Assembly: GCA_013407085.1 (NCBI GenBank)
Contig: JACCGJ010001452.1
Span: 97,050 to 161,049 of the forward strand
Length of the DNA stretch: 64,000 bases
Source of the DNA: Atriophallophorus winterbourni
Lineage: Eukaryota > Platyhelminthes > Trematoda > Plagiorchiida > Microphallidae
Direction: 5' to 3'
This document shows positions 1-8,620 of the stretch, piece by piece. How positions within the stretch are numbered: position 1 is the first letter of the stretch; every line of letters starts with the position of its first letter. The translations under genes were made by a program, and so were the position numbers. Below the pieces are notes generated by a model that was not told where the DNA came from, searched no databases, and saw nothing but the letters and a program-made list of their open reading frames with translations.

Positions 1-120
1 ACCACTGTTTGAAGGCTCACTGAACCTGATCTTTTTGTCTCCACCTGACGATGGCAAACAGCCAGAAATCGGTAGTGGTGTGTAAGGAATGGGGATGTGA
101 GCAACACATTACTGTGATAA
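1..120 (+). repeat. Partial hammerhead-bearing dispersed repeat
   Basis: The segment matches 29940-30056 (shared stretches such as 'ggctcactgaacct' and 'gatgtgagcaacaca') and, inverted, the repeats at 52965-53290 and 54186-54514. It is cut by the window start, so the left end is unknown. It contains the hammerhead listed at 39-80. Confidence 0.75.
39..80 (+). ncRNA. Hammerhead ribozyme, minimal type I
   Basis: All core elements are in order. Stem I strand CTCCAC (39-44) is followed by core CTGACGA (45-51), where N7 is C, which the consensus allows. Stem II is TGGC/GCCA (52-55 with 61-64) around loop AAACA, then GAA (65-67). Stem III is the loopless ATC/GGT (68-73). The cleavage base is A74, and the second stem I strand GTGGTG follows (75-80). 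The 4-bp stem II here is fully paired and differs from that of other copies, which supports the fold. Self-cleavage is inferred, not shown. Confidence 0.72.
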
Positions 121-290
121 AATTTCATGTTTTCAACGAATACGACAGTAATTGTTTGAAATGGTTTAAATACAGGTTAGGAGGGTCAACCGCAATGTAT
201 ATTCATGTATGATGTTCCAAATGTAACTTCAAACGCAGATAAGCGGAGTTCACTTCATCGGGTCAAGAAGATATGATTGGTATCGCCATT

Positions 291-1485
291 TCAAGAATTG
301 TGAGAGTCTCTCTTGTTGAATTTCAATAATTCTGAAAAGTTAATTCTCAAGAAAAAATCATATGTCACTTTAAAATTTTTATAGCTAAAATATCTAAAGT
401 CTTTTATGCCGTATAAGTATAAATTATCTATAGTTTTATTAATAATAAATAGCTCACTTAATTTTTCCGGAGATGAAAAGGAGTTGAGTTGCTTTTTGAA
501 TTCAGTTTGTGAAGTGCTTAATTTTATATTAGTGGGAAGTAAATTCCATAAACGAGAATATCTATAAATAAAGAAATATTTTCGTACACGATTGTGGATT
601 TTCGGTATACATGTTTTGTTTTTGTGTCGAAGATTATATGCTTCAGAGTTTTTGAAATCTAATTGTAAATCAATGTCGATCATATCTTTTTTCGATATTC
701 TGTGAAAGAGTATAAAATTGTGCTTAATTCTTCGAAACCATAATGGTTCCAATCCTAGGATCTGACATCTTTCCTTATATGAATGCTTATCCGAACTGGT
801 GGTAATTGATCGTGTGAAAGAACGTTGGATGCCTTCTAAAGCATAACTATCAGACCGAGTAATGTTACTAGATATAAAGTTGCAGTAATCTAATAAAGGT
901 AGTGTATGTAACTTGTAAAGTTCCAGCTTGCAATGGGGCAGAGAGATGAAGATGAGATGAAGTAAACCTATATTCTTTTTTGTTTTAGATATCAAGTAGC
1001 AAATTTGTTCATGAAATGTAAGTGATCCAGAATATCGATAACCTAAATCACGTCAACATTGTGCTGGTTGTAGTGGTGTATTATTTAGGATGATCGAATC
1101 TTTTGGTATGATAGTGTTGAAATTTATGAAAGTAGATTTATTGGTGGAGAATTCAAGACCGTTTCGAATACTCCATTGAATCAGAGCATCCAGGTATTGG
1201 TTCAATTTTTATATAAAGTCGTTAGTCTGGTTAGATGGAAAGGCTATGGCGACTTTTATATCATCTGCAAACAAAAAGATCTCACAGTGTGTTAAGACAG
1301 ATCGTATATCGTTGATAAATATCAAGAATAGTAGTAGACCTGGAACGCTTCCTCGTATGACACTGCTTAGAATTGGCAAAGTTCTTGAACGGTAGCCATT
1401 TATATTTACCGAGAAGGGTCGACCAGTGAGAAAAGATTTGAACCACGAAAGTAGGTTTCCTGCCTCTACGACAAAAGTGGAAAAT
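291..1485 (-). pseudogene. CR1-like LINE reverse transcriptase, C-terminal half, decayed
   Basis: Read on the minus strand, this is the back half of a non-LTR retrotransposon polyprotein. A GSVPG-type block and an FADDIK motif lie near 1250-1350. A tract resembling ILNNTPL/DLGYRYS lies near 1030-1090. An open frame (291-995) covers the region after the RT, with the LINE-typical signature RLWNLLP. The part above 995 is interrupted by stops and shifts. It resembles the plus-strand LINE at 8620-10570, so the two are probably one family. No endonuclease or 3' tail is recognised. It meets the unrelated LINE at about 1487. Confidence 0.7.
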
Positions 1486-1486
1486 A

Positions 1487-2580
1487 GTGGCTAAGGGAAG
1501 CGAGTGGCACTGCTTGCAAAGCAGTGGGCTCAAACTAGCTGTTCAGTACACAAATCTCGCTACGGGATTCATGCAATATACCGCTGGTTTCAGTGGTATT
1601 GTATCGGCTGTCATGAGGCTGCCACTGACGCTGCTTGTGAAAAGCCGAAGAATAGCGTGGTGCCACCAAGCTTGTCAAATTTTGTACCTACCCAAACTTA
1701 TGCATCAGTTGTTAGAGCGAATATAAGTTCTGAGACTATATCAGGCAATGGGGTAGATCACAAATCTAGCCGGTTACAACGTTCTTCTAAGCACGGTACC
1801 TCTCCTAAGGTGGTAAATGGAGCCAGATCTTCTTAAACGCGTGCAAAAAAGAAGGTGGAAAAATTGCATCCCCCGTGAATGTAGACATAGATAGCCGGTT
1901 ACCTCGTCCTCCAAAGAAAGCTTCCTCTCCGAAGGTGGTCAACGTAGCCAGGACTATGAAAAGGCGTATCAAGAACAGTAAAGCTGTTACTCAAATGAAG
2001 CAACATGGAAATGTTGCTGGCTCACCCTAACTGGATCAAATTATCCAGGAATTGAATGGTTCGCGTAAGCAATTTGAGGCACTGCACGACAATTCTTCTT
2101 CTTCAAAAACTAGAACCCGAAATGTACTAGTTTTTAACCGAGCGGAAACTTTCATTAGGGATCAAAGAGTCGGAGAGATTTTGATCACAGATGTATCACC
2201 GATCTTATCCGGATGGTAGTTCTGAGGCCTTCTACTCCCACGCTGCGAGTTCACTGTGTAGGAAGATGGAAGATGGATAACCGCCCTAGGCCAATCCTGG
2301 TAGAATTCCTATACCAGGCGGATCGGGATGCTTTTCCGTCTAGGGCTGAATACATCGCCAAAACAACTCTAGACAAGCTTCAGGTTTAGCCGGAAAACCC
2401 TCTCTTTCATATTAGACAAATCTGTTCCGCTTCAGAAAGAAGAAACCTTGCTTTGAGACATCTGCTATCCGTAAGCCTGATGCCAATGGAAGTGCTAGTG
2501 AATCCGTTACAATCTTACCAATCAGCACATCGCCACGAGTCTTGCTGTCCGGATTAGACGACGTTGACAAGCTTATCGCA
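1487..2580 (+). pseudogene. Family A LINE ORF1 remnant
   Basis: An open stretch at 1504-1836 contains a Cys/His cluster (C-x2-H ... W-x2-W-Y-C-x2-C-H) that resembles the second half of the PHD-like finger in CR1 ORF1 proteins. It is followed by a TYASVVR-type tract and basic, serine-rich sequence. Downstream to 2580, fragments persist in shifting frames with many stops. The intact relative for comparison is the family B ORF1 at 23774-24792. Assignment rests on position just upstream of the endonuclease and on the finger-like pattern. Confidence 0.5.
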
Positions 2581-2625
2581 AATTAAGATGGGAGCCAAGC
2601 AAATTTCTTTAGTTGTTGCTCTTCG

Positions 2626-3390
2626 ATGGAGGCGGCCTCAATCCTCAGACAATGGTCCGCAACATCCATGCATGAGGCTGTTAAACCGCATACTCCTGCT
2701 TTAAGTAGCACGCCAAAAAAACATGCCCCTCCCTCGGGTGCTTCGATCGAGGGCCAAGCGGGATTTGTTTCAGAAGCACGCAAAACCAGCACCCCAGTGC
2801 TGTACGCTAATGTGTGCAGCATAAGGAATATTTGGACTGGCCTCTATCTCTGTGTGGCTGATTTGCACCCCAGGGTTATAGCGCTTTCTGAGACCTTTCT
2901 GGTCGCGCTTGATGATGGGCCGATAAACATCAGCGAGCAGTTTCTCGTCATTAGATGCGATAGACCTGGCGATAAGAGAGGCGGTGGCGTTACACTCCTC
3001 CTAGAGTATGGTTTGCACAATACGGGAACTGGTATATCCCTAACCAGTGAAAACGTCGAAGTTGTTACGGGTATCATGACTTGCTACAAGTCAGCCCTCG
3101 CAATTGCTTTTGTCTACGTCACACCCAGTGCAGCCGAGCAGGAAATTACACAGCTAATTGAGACGCTCAACAAGTTGTTTAAATCAGCTCCCAGCGTACT
3201 CATCTTAGGTGATTTCAACCTTCCAGGCATGAATCGAGCCGTCCCTGTAGGTTTAGTCACCAAGAAATGCAAAACGTTTCTCGAATGGCTCCATGATCAT
3301 GCGTTGCATCAACATGTGAGCGATCCTACGAGGTTTCGTAATGGATGCACACCATCCACTTTCCACCTGGTATTATCGTCCCAGGCCTAA
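2626..3390 (+). pseudogene. Family A LINE endonuclease domain (APE type)
   Basis: The 254-codon frame has the order of an apurinic/apyrimidinic-type LINE endonuclease. An NVCSIRN block lies near residue 65, SETFL (catalytic Glu) near residue 88, and an R-CDRPGDKRGGG loop follows. GDFNLPG, with the catalytic Asp/Asn, lies near residue 196. The frame stops before the expected final S-D-H motif, so the copy is truncated. The reverse transcriptase continues downstream in other frames. Known role of the family: nicking target DNA to prime reverse transcription. Confidence 0.78.
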
Positions 3391-3441
3391 GCCGTTAGAC
3401 TTTTACAATACCTACCACCGCTCGGCAAAAGCGATCGCGTA

Positions 3442-5586
3442 ATGATAAGCTTCGAAGCGGTACTGCGCTTTTACAAAACTATTGCGAGTCTTAGACGCAA
3501 TTTTAGGCCCGTAGACTGGGATTTTCTCTTACAGACTTCAAAATCTTTCTTTAAGTTCTCTAACAATTTTAGTGTAAGTGAAAACTGGGCTAGAATTCGC
3601 AGGTATCTAAAGGAGTTGCAAGACAAGCACGCTCAGCTGCAAGTCGTGAAAAAGCATCATAGGCCGCCCTGGTGGACTCCTCCAGTTCGTCGGTCTAACC
3701 GTAAACGAGATCATTTATGGTGGCAATATAAGCTATCTCTCTCTTTTCGTTCTTGGGTCCGAAAGAAAAACGCTCGGAACGCTTGTGTTAAAATACAGCG
3801 TTTGCTCAAACAGGAGTTTGAGTTATCCTCAGCTAGGGATGCTAAATCAAATCACAAAAGATTTTATAGCTACGCTCAATCGAAAGGAAAACCAGGGAAA
3901 ACATTGGAGATTTAAATCTAGAGGACGGAAAAGTAGCCGATACCGACGTGTCTAAGGCGACTGCCTTCTCTAGGCTCTTCAGTGGCGTTCAGAGACGTAA
4001 AATTTCTTTAAATTCTCCGTCTAGCTCGTTCAATCTACTACCTGGCGCTCCTGCACTGAATGATTTGTCCTTTATGGAATCCGAGGTGTATGAAGCACTT
4101 ATCCATGTTCGCGTCAACAAAGCTGAGGGACCAGACGGTATACACTCGATTATGCTGAAGAATCTCGCCCCAGTGCTTACAGAACCTTTATGCCAGCTCT
4201 GCAATTCATGCTTGAACCTGGAAGTGGTTCCGGGTAAGTGGAAAGAAGCCATAAACGTAACAATACACAAGGGTGGTTGCAGGTCAACTCTTGGTAACTG
4301 TAGACCTGTCAGCATCACTAGCATTGTCTCGAAAGTATTTGAAAAACTGCTGCGTGACAAAATCTGTCAGCATCTTTGTCGGCATTCTCTGTTGAGTGTA
4401 AATCAGCATGGATTTCTTAAGGGTAGATCCTACCTGACAAACCTTTTTAGTTTTCTCAATACTGCCACTAAAAGGATGGATGAAGGGAAGCCTGTCGAAG
4501 CACTCTACCTAGACTTCAGCAAGGCTTACGATTCCGTAAACCACCGCCTTCTAGAGATTGAGCTAGCGGCAAAAGGCATACGGGGTAGTCTACTTACTTG
4601 GATAAAGGCCTTCCTTACAGGTAGGACATTCCAAGTTACGGTAGGATCTACGCTGTCGAATCAAACCGACGTGATTAGTAGTGTACCCCATGGGTCGGTA
4701 CTCGGTCCTCTTCTATTCCTAATTTTCATCGATGACTTGTCCTCTGCATTTAAGTGCTCATGCTTCATTTTCGCGGATGATGTGAAATTCATCGGATCAA
4801 CGGATGAAGATACCTTGATGCACGAACTTGAACGGGTCATAAACTGGTCATACTAGTGGGACCTCCCACTGAACCTTAATAAGAGCCAAATCTTGTCAGC
4901 ACTGGTTGGTAAGATTTCAGTTTAGGTGTCGGCCACACAGCGTGTTAAGGATTAAGGAGTACTAGTTAGGACTGACTTCAAATGGGAGGACCAATGCGCC
5001 GCTGCAACTTAACGTGCTCGCAAAGTGCTTTTTCGATTGAGATCCGTGTTATCCAGCAGAAAACCCGATGTATTCCAGCTCTTACAGGGCATTAGTTCGG
5101 CCGCATTTAGAATATTGTGTCCAGGCGTGGTGCACTTACTACGAAAAGGACATCGTTCGACTAGAAAGCGTACAGCGTCTCGCAACTCGCATGACTGAGG
5201 GTCAGCAAGGGAAACCTCAAGCTGCACGCCTGAAGTCCCTAGATCTTTTCTCACTTAAGCGCCGTCGTTTGAGCGGAGACTCAATTAAAACCTCCAGGAT
5301 CTTAGAGGGTTTCAGTGGCGTTATCATGACCGACTTCTTTGCCTTAAGTCCCGAGCAGGGCACCCGGCGCCATTCACTTAAACTTGCTAAGGAGCGATGT
5401 AGACTAGACTCCAGGGAAAACGTTTTCAGCCTCAGGGTGGTAAATTTCTGGAACCGGCTTCCAGAAGAACCTATATCCTGCAGTTCTGTCGCAAGTTTTA
5501 AGAATGGTTTGGACCGCATCTGGGATAAGCTTTTTCTGAATTTTCCCCATAATTTTTATGCAAGATTAGGTAATTCACCGTTTTAG
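3442..5586 (+). pseudogene. Family A LINE reverse transcriptase and C-terminal region
   Basis: Three open blocks form the rest of the ORF2 product. 3442-3915 is the basic linker (PPWWTPPVRRSNRKRD). 3948-4856 is the RT: KAEGPDGIH, NCRPVSITS, LDFSKAYDSVNH, a VPHGSVLGPLLFLIFIDD block and FADDVKF with the catalytic Asp pair. 5068-5586 is the C-terminal region, with RPHLEYC and a VVNFWNRLP motif. Stops near 3915 and 4856 and a gap at 4860-5067 with degraded frames inactivate it. Proline-His in place of Pro-Gln in the VPxGSVLG block is a further change. Confidence 0.85.
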
Positions 5587-5651
5587 CGTTGTTTCTTGTG
5601 TAAGTAAATGCTAAAGTTCTGTTTTTTAATACACAACTCTACTTTAGCTGA

Positions 5652-5674
5652 CTTCTCACCGTACTGGTGAAGAG
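5652..5674 (+). other. Conserved 3' UTR hairpin of family A LINE
   Basis: TCACC and GGTGA pair around a 5-nt loop; the outer positions pair partly (T-A, C-G and a wobble). The same TCACC...GGTGA hairpin recurs with different flanking pairs at 22063-22085 and 48871-48894, and with the bare 5-bp stem at about 21156 and 23217. By analogy with CR1/UnaL2-type LINEs it may be the RNA structure recognised by the reverse transcriptase. Confidence 0.6.
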
Positions 5675-5814
5675 AAATTTATTTTTATCTTTACAACATC
5701 ATTCATTACGAGGTGCTTTCTAAATACAACCTGGATAATCCCTTGGCATCGCGATCGTCGAGGATATCCAAATCACAATAAGAATAAACGCTTTGACAGT
5801 AGTGGTTGCTTCTC

Positions 5815-5908
5815 TGCAGCTTTCTACCGAAAGAAATTCTGCACGCTCGATTTGCTCGTTAGCCACTTACTGTACTGTGCAACTAAACTGAACTGAACTG
5901 ACTGATAA
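5815..5908 (+). repeat. 3' end of family A LINE with CTGAA-type tail
   Basis: The block with 'accgaaagaaatt' and 'acgctcgatt' is shared with 20358-20410, 22166-22250 and 48983-49050. It ends in short CTGAA/ACTGA units instead of poly-A. Tails of simple repeats are usual in CR1-group LINEs. Confidence 0.65.
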
Positions 5909-6326
5909 TTCCTTCTATTGTCGAAATAGTTTTGTATGATGCACATGTACTTAACAATTGACCTTGATACACACATCCATTGATTCGTGTTTCTTGATTG
6001 CTTCCACTGTACCTACAAGCACCTTTTCGCTACCGCGATAAATATTCCAACTCCTGTGCCTTTTCTCCAACATTCTTAGGGACATTATTGTAGTGGTCAG
6101 TCTAATACAAATCGGTGAGCCCGACATACACGCAATCTTCGTGTATCTTATCCGTACGTCATTTTTGAGCTTTACATCGGAGTTTCCAGGTAATTTTTTT
6201 ATCTCGCTTATTCGTGCATTTTCACATCACTTGCTCCTATTCATCATGAGTGATTCTAAACGCGTTGTTCTGGCGTCGACGGTCATCACAATACCCAGTT
6301 TTATCCCGCAGGACCCTGAGTATTGA
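5909..6326 (+). mobile_element. 5' fragment of a third CsRn1-type Gypsy element
   Basis: TACA (6106-6109) ends a probable LTR piece. A primer-binding-like GGTGAGCCCG follows (6114-6123), matching the sites of the elements at 14795 and 10570. An ATG at 6246 opens a 26-codon frame with the Gag N-terminal pattern (VITIPSF...PQDPEY) and stops at 6324-6326. The rest of the element is missing; the hammerhead satellite begins shortly after. The left LTR limit is a guess. Confidence 0.6.
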
Positions 6327-6432
6327 TTTCATTTTTTAGAAACTGAATTTAGTTCAAGAAACATAATTTTCCGAATACATGAAAAACATTTCTTAGCAAA
6401 ATATCCATTTGCATGCTTTTCCGTCATTCACA

Positions 6433-6474
6433 CCCCACGACCGGTTTCGTGCTGTTTGCACTCATCAGGTAGGG
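6433..6474 (-). ncRNA. Hammerhead ribozyme, intact-looking satellite copy
   Basis: On the minus strand the order is CCCTAC, CTGATGA, GTGC-AAACA-GCAC, GAA, ACC/GGT, then C (cleavage base, forward position 6439) and GTGGGG. Stem I has 6 pairs including one wobble, stem II has 4 Watson-Crick pairs, and stem III is 3 pairs without a loop. Beyond stem I, TTAC can pair with GTGA across a small internal loop. Confidence 0.85.
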
Positions 6475-6668
6475 ACAGTGAGATCAGGATCCGCATGCGC
6501 TTGAAACAGTGAAAGAATGGTAAACAAGGAGCGCTTGTATGTCACTGTTGGATAAGGCTGGTACGACCAATCTGTTCAAAGCATGTGTCCAAACACATGT
6601 TTAATGGAGTTCAACCCATAACCATGAAACAAAATATTCATTTGCATGCTTTTCCGTCATTCACACCC

Positions 6669-6691
6669 CACGACCGGTTTCGTGCTGTTTG
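6669..6691 (-). ncRNA. Truncated hammerhead at satellite breakpoint
   Basis: Only the 3' half survives on the minus strand: the loop, GCAC, GAA, ACC/GGT and GTGGGG. The CTGATGA core and the 5' strand of stem I are missing because unrelated sequence joins inside the stem II loop at about 6691. It cannot be active. Confidence 0.7.
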
Positions 6692-6817
6692 TTGGGACAC
6701 ATGAAAGGACTGTATATGACGAGGCCCAGAATAATTGAAAATTGATTGATCTTACAAGCGCTCCTCGTTTACCATTTTTCCACTGTTTCAAGCGCATGCG
6801 GATCCTGATCTTACTGT

Positions 6818-6859
6818 CCCTACCTGATGAGTGCAAACACCACGAAACCGGTCGTGGGG
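6818..6859 (+). ncRNA. Hammerhead ribozyme, satellite copy with one stem II mismatch
   Basis: CCCTAC, CTGATGA, GTGC-AAACA-CCAC, GAA, ACC/GGT, C6853 (cleavage base), GTGGGG. The inner pair of stem II is lost (C opposite C), leaving 3 pairs; everything else matches the intact copies. Confidence 0.8.
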
Positions 6860-7050
6860 TGTGAATGACGGAAAAGCATGCAAATGAATATTTTGTTTCA
6901 TGGTTATGGGTTTAACCCCATTTAACATGTGTTTGGACACATGCTTTGAACAGTTTGGTCGTACCAGCCTTATCAAACAGTGGCATACAAGCGCTCCTTG
7001 TTTACCATTCTTCCACTGTTTCAAGCGCATGCGGATCCTGATCTTACTGT

Positions 7051-7092
7051 CCCTACCTGATGAGTGCAAACACCACGAAACCGGTCTTGAAG
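7051..7092 (+). ncRNA. Hammerhead ribozyme, decayed satellite copy
   Basis: The core CTGATGA, GAA and ACC/GGT-C remain, but the 3' strand of stem I reads TTGAAG instead of GTGGGG, so stem I is broken. Stem II carries the same mismatch as the previous unit. Probably inactive. Confidence 0.7.
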
Positions 7093-7282
7093 TGTGAATG
7101 ACGGAAAAGCATGCAAATGAATATTTTGTTTCATGGTTATGGGTTTAACCCCATTTAACATGTGTTTGGACACATGCTTTGAACAGGTTGGTCGTACCAG
7201 CTTATCCAACAGTGTCATACAAGCGCTCCTTGTTCACCATTCTTCCACTGTTTCAAGCGCATGCGGATCCTGATCTTACTGT

Positions 7283-7324
7283 CCCTACCTGATGAGTGCA
7301 AACAGCACGAAACCGGTCGTGGGG
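7283..7324 (+). ncRNA. Hammerhead ribozyme, intact-looking satellite copy
   Basis: Stem I is CCCTAC (7283-7288) with GTGGGG (7319-7324). The core is CTGATGA (7289-7295). Stem II is GTGC/GCAC around AAACA (7296-7308). GAA (7309-7311) and the loopless stem III ACC/GGT (7312-7317) follow, then cleavage base C7318. An outer helix CTTAC/GTGAA can extend stem I across an internal loop of TGT on one side and T on the other. Confidence 0.88.
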
Positions 7325-7512
7325 TGTGAATGACGGAAAAGCATGCAAATGAATATTTTGTTTCATGGTTATGGGTTTAACCCCATTTAACATGTGTTGG
7401 ACACATGCTTTGAACAGGTTGGTCGTACCAGCCTTATCAAACAGTGACATACAAGCGCTCCTTGTTACATTCTACCAATGTTCAAGCGCATGGCGGATCC
7501 TGATCTTACCGT

Positions 7513-7554
7513 CCCTACCTGATGAGTGCAAACAGCACGAAACCGGTCGTGGGG
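7513..7554 (+). ncRNA. Hammerhead ribozyme, intact-looking satellite copy
   Basis: Identical in all core and helix positions to the copy at 7283-7324, 230 bp upstream. The predicted cleavage base is C7548. Cleavage at this site and the previous one would release a monomer-length RNA. Confidence 0.88.
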
Positions 7555-7689
7555 TGTGAATGACGGAAAAGCATGCAAATGAATATTTTGTTTCATGGTT
7601 ATGGGTTTAACCCCATTTAACATGTGTTTGGACACATGCTTTGAACAGGTTGATCGTACCAGCCTTATCCAACAGTGGCATACAAGCCC

Positions 7690-8620
7690 TCTTTGTTTTT
7701 TAGCAAGGTTTTGCATTTGTGCTGCAATTGAATGTTGATTATCGTTTTTTTAATCGAATGGACATGCAATATACATTCACTCTCCCACCTTACTCTTAAG
7801 AGACTTTTCACAACTTTCACTCCAGGCACACACCTGTGCCTCGTACAATACATTTCTGGTATGGGCAGGTATTTTCAGGCAGACCTTGCAAATTATCTGG
7901 TAACTCGTTACAAATTAATCGAATATTGCTCAGTAATACTTGTATCAATTGAAGTCATTAGTGAACGCGTAGACCACCCTTTTATTAGTTCAACAAATTA
8001 AAAACAGCGATTCGTATATATTTCGATGCTACTAACAAGAATAATAGACACCAACAATACACAAACGTCAACTGTACCGGATTGTACAAATGATGTGAGC
8101 CAAAAGTGCTCAAACGTTCCAAATTAACGCATTAATTTCAGCAATTGCTGAGAAGATAGACCGTGAACTTATTAATGCCAATGTATAAAATGACAAATAT
8201 GATAGTGAACAATTGTCTCTGTTTTCTTCAAACAACACGTGCAAAAACTTGTGGAATGTAATGAATGTCAAGCAATATGACTTAGTTCAATAAAACAAAA
8301 AATGGATGTACAAGTTGATTGAACAATAACGAAAATGTATACAGAAAGCACAGGAAGATAACAACTGAGTTGAATTAAGAAAAATCAAATTGCTTAATTA
8401 GAAAATAGGAATGAATTTTTCATATAATCATCGTCATTCACAATACTGATAGTTATACTGAATTTGATATGTTGTGAGCATACTATACACGCATGTTTAC
8501 AAGGTGCGTAGCAAATACCTGTAATTAATCTAAGATCATTGCTATATTAAAGATTATGCTTCAATGATAGACAATATTCACGTTGATCTTTCTTCGACCG
8601 ATACAGATCTTATATGGAAT
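7690..8620. other. AT-rich stretch without recognised gene
   Basis: After the last satellite unit the sequence is AT-rich. It holds only short frames with no family signature. No repeat shared with the rest of the window was noticed. Confidence 0.6.

Larger units (their letters stand above)
1487..5908 (+). mobile_element. CR1-like LINE, family A, long but decayed copy
   Basis: Pieces of all parts of a CR1-type LINE appear in order: ORF1-like sequence (about 1487-2580), endonuclease (2626-3390), a linker (3442-3915), reverse transcriptase (3948-4856) and the C-terminal region (5068-5586). A 3' UTR follows with a hairpin, then a (CTGAA)n-like tail at 5885-5908. Frames are broken in several places, so this copy cannot make a full protein. 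Closely related 3' halves lie at 21264-23399 and 47636-49050, so this is a multicopy family. Confidence 0.82.
6370..7690. repeat. Hammerhead-bearing ~232-bp satellite array with inverted left arm
   Basis: Units of about 230-233 bp repeat head to tail from about 6750 to 7690 (ribozyme starts at 6818, 7051, 7283, 7513). To the left, 6405-6691 holds about one and a quarter units in the opposite orientation, separated by about 60 bp of unrelated sequence. Landmarks in each unit are 'atgaatattttg', 'cacatgctttgaacag' and the ribozyme. Short open frames tile the array on both strands, but they repeat in step with the unit and are not genes. Confidence 0.93.

Noticed and set aside
6370..7690. CRISPR-like or regulatory tandem array
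   Set aside because: Whole 232-bp units repeat without unique spacers, in a eukaryotic context; it is a satellite.
6788..7716. A family of repeated 62-93-codon frames on the minus strand in the satellite
   Set aside because: They recur exactly with the 232-bp unit, overlap the ribozymes and vary at their ends; they are by-products of the repeat, not genes.
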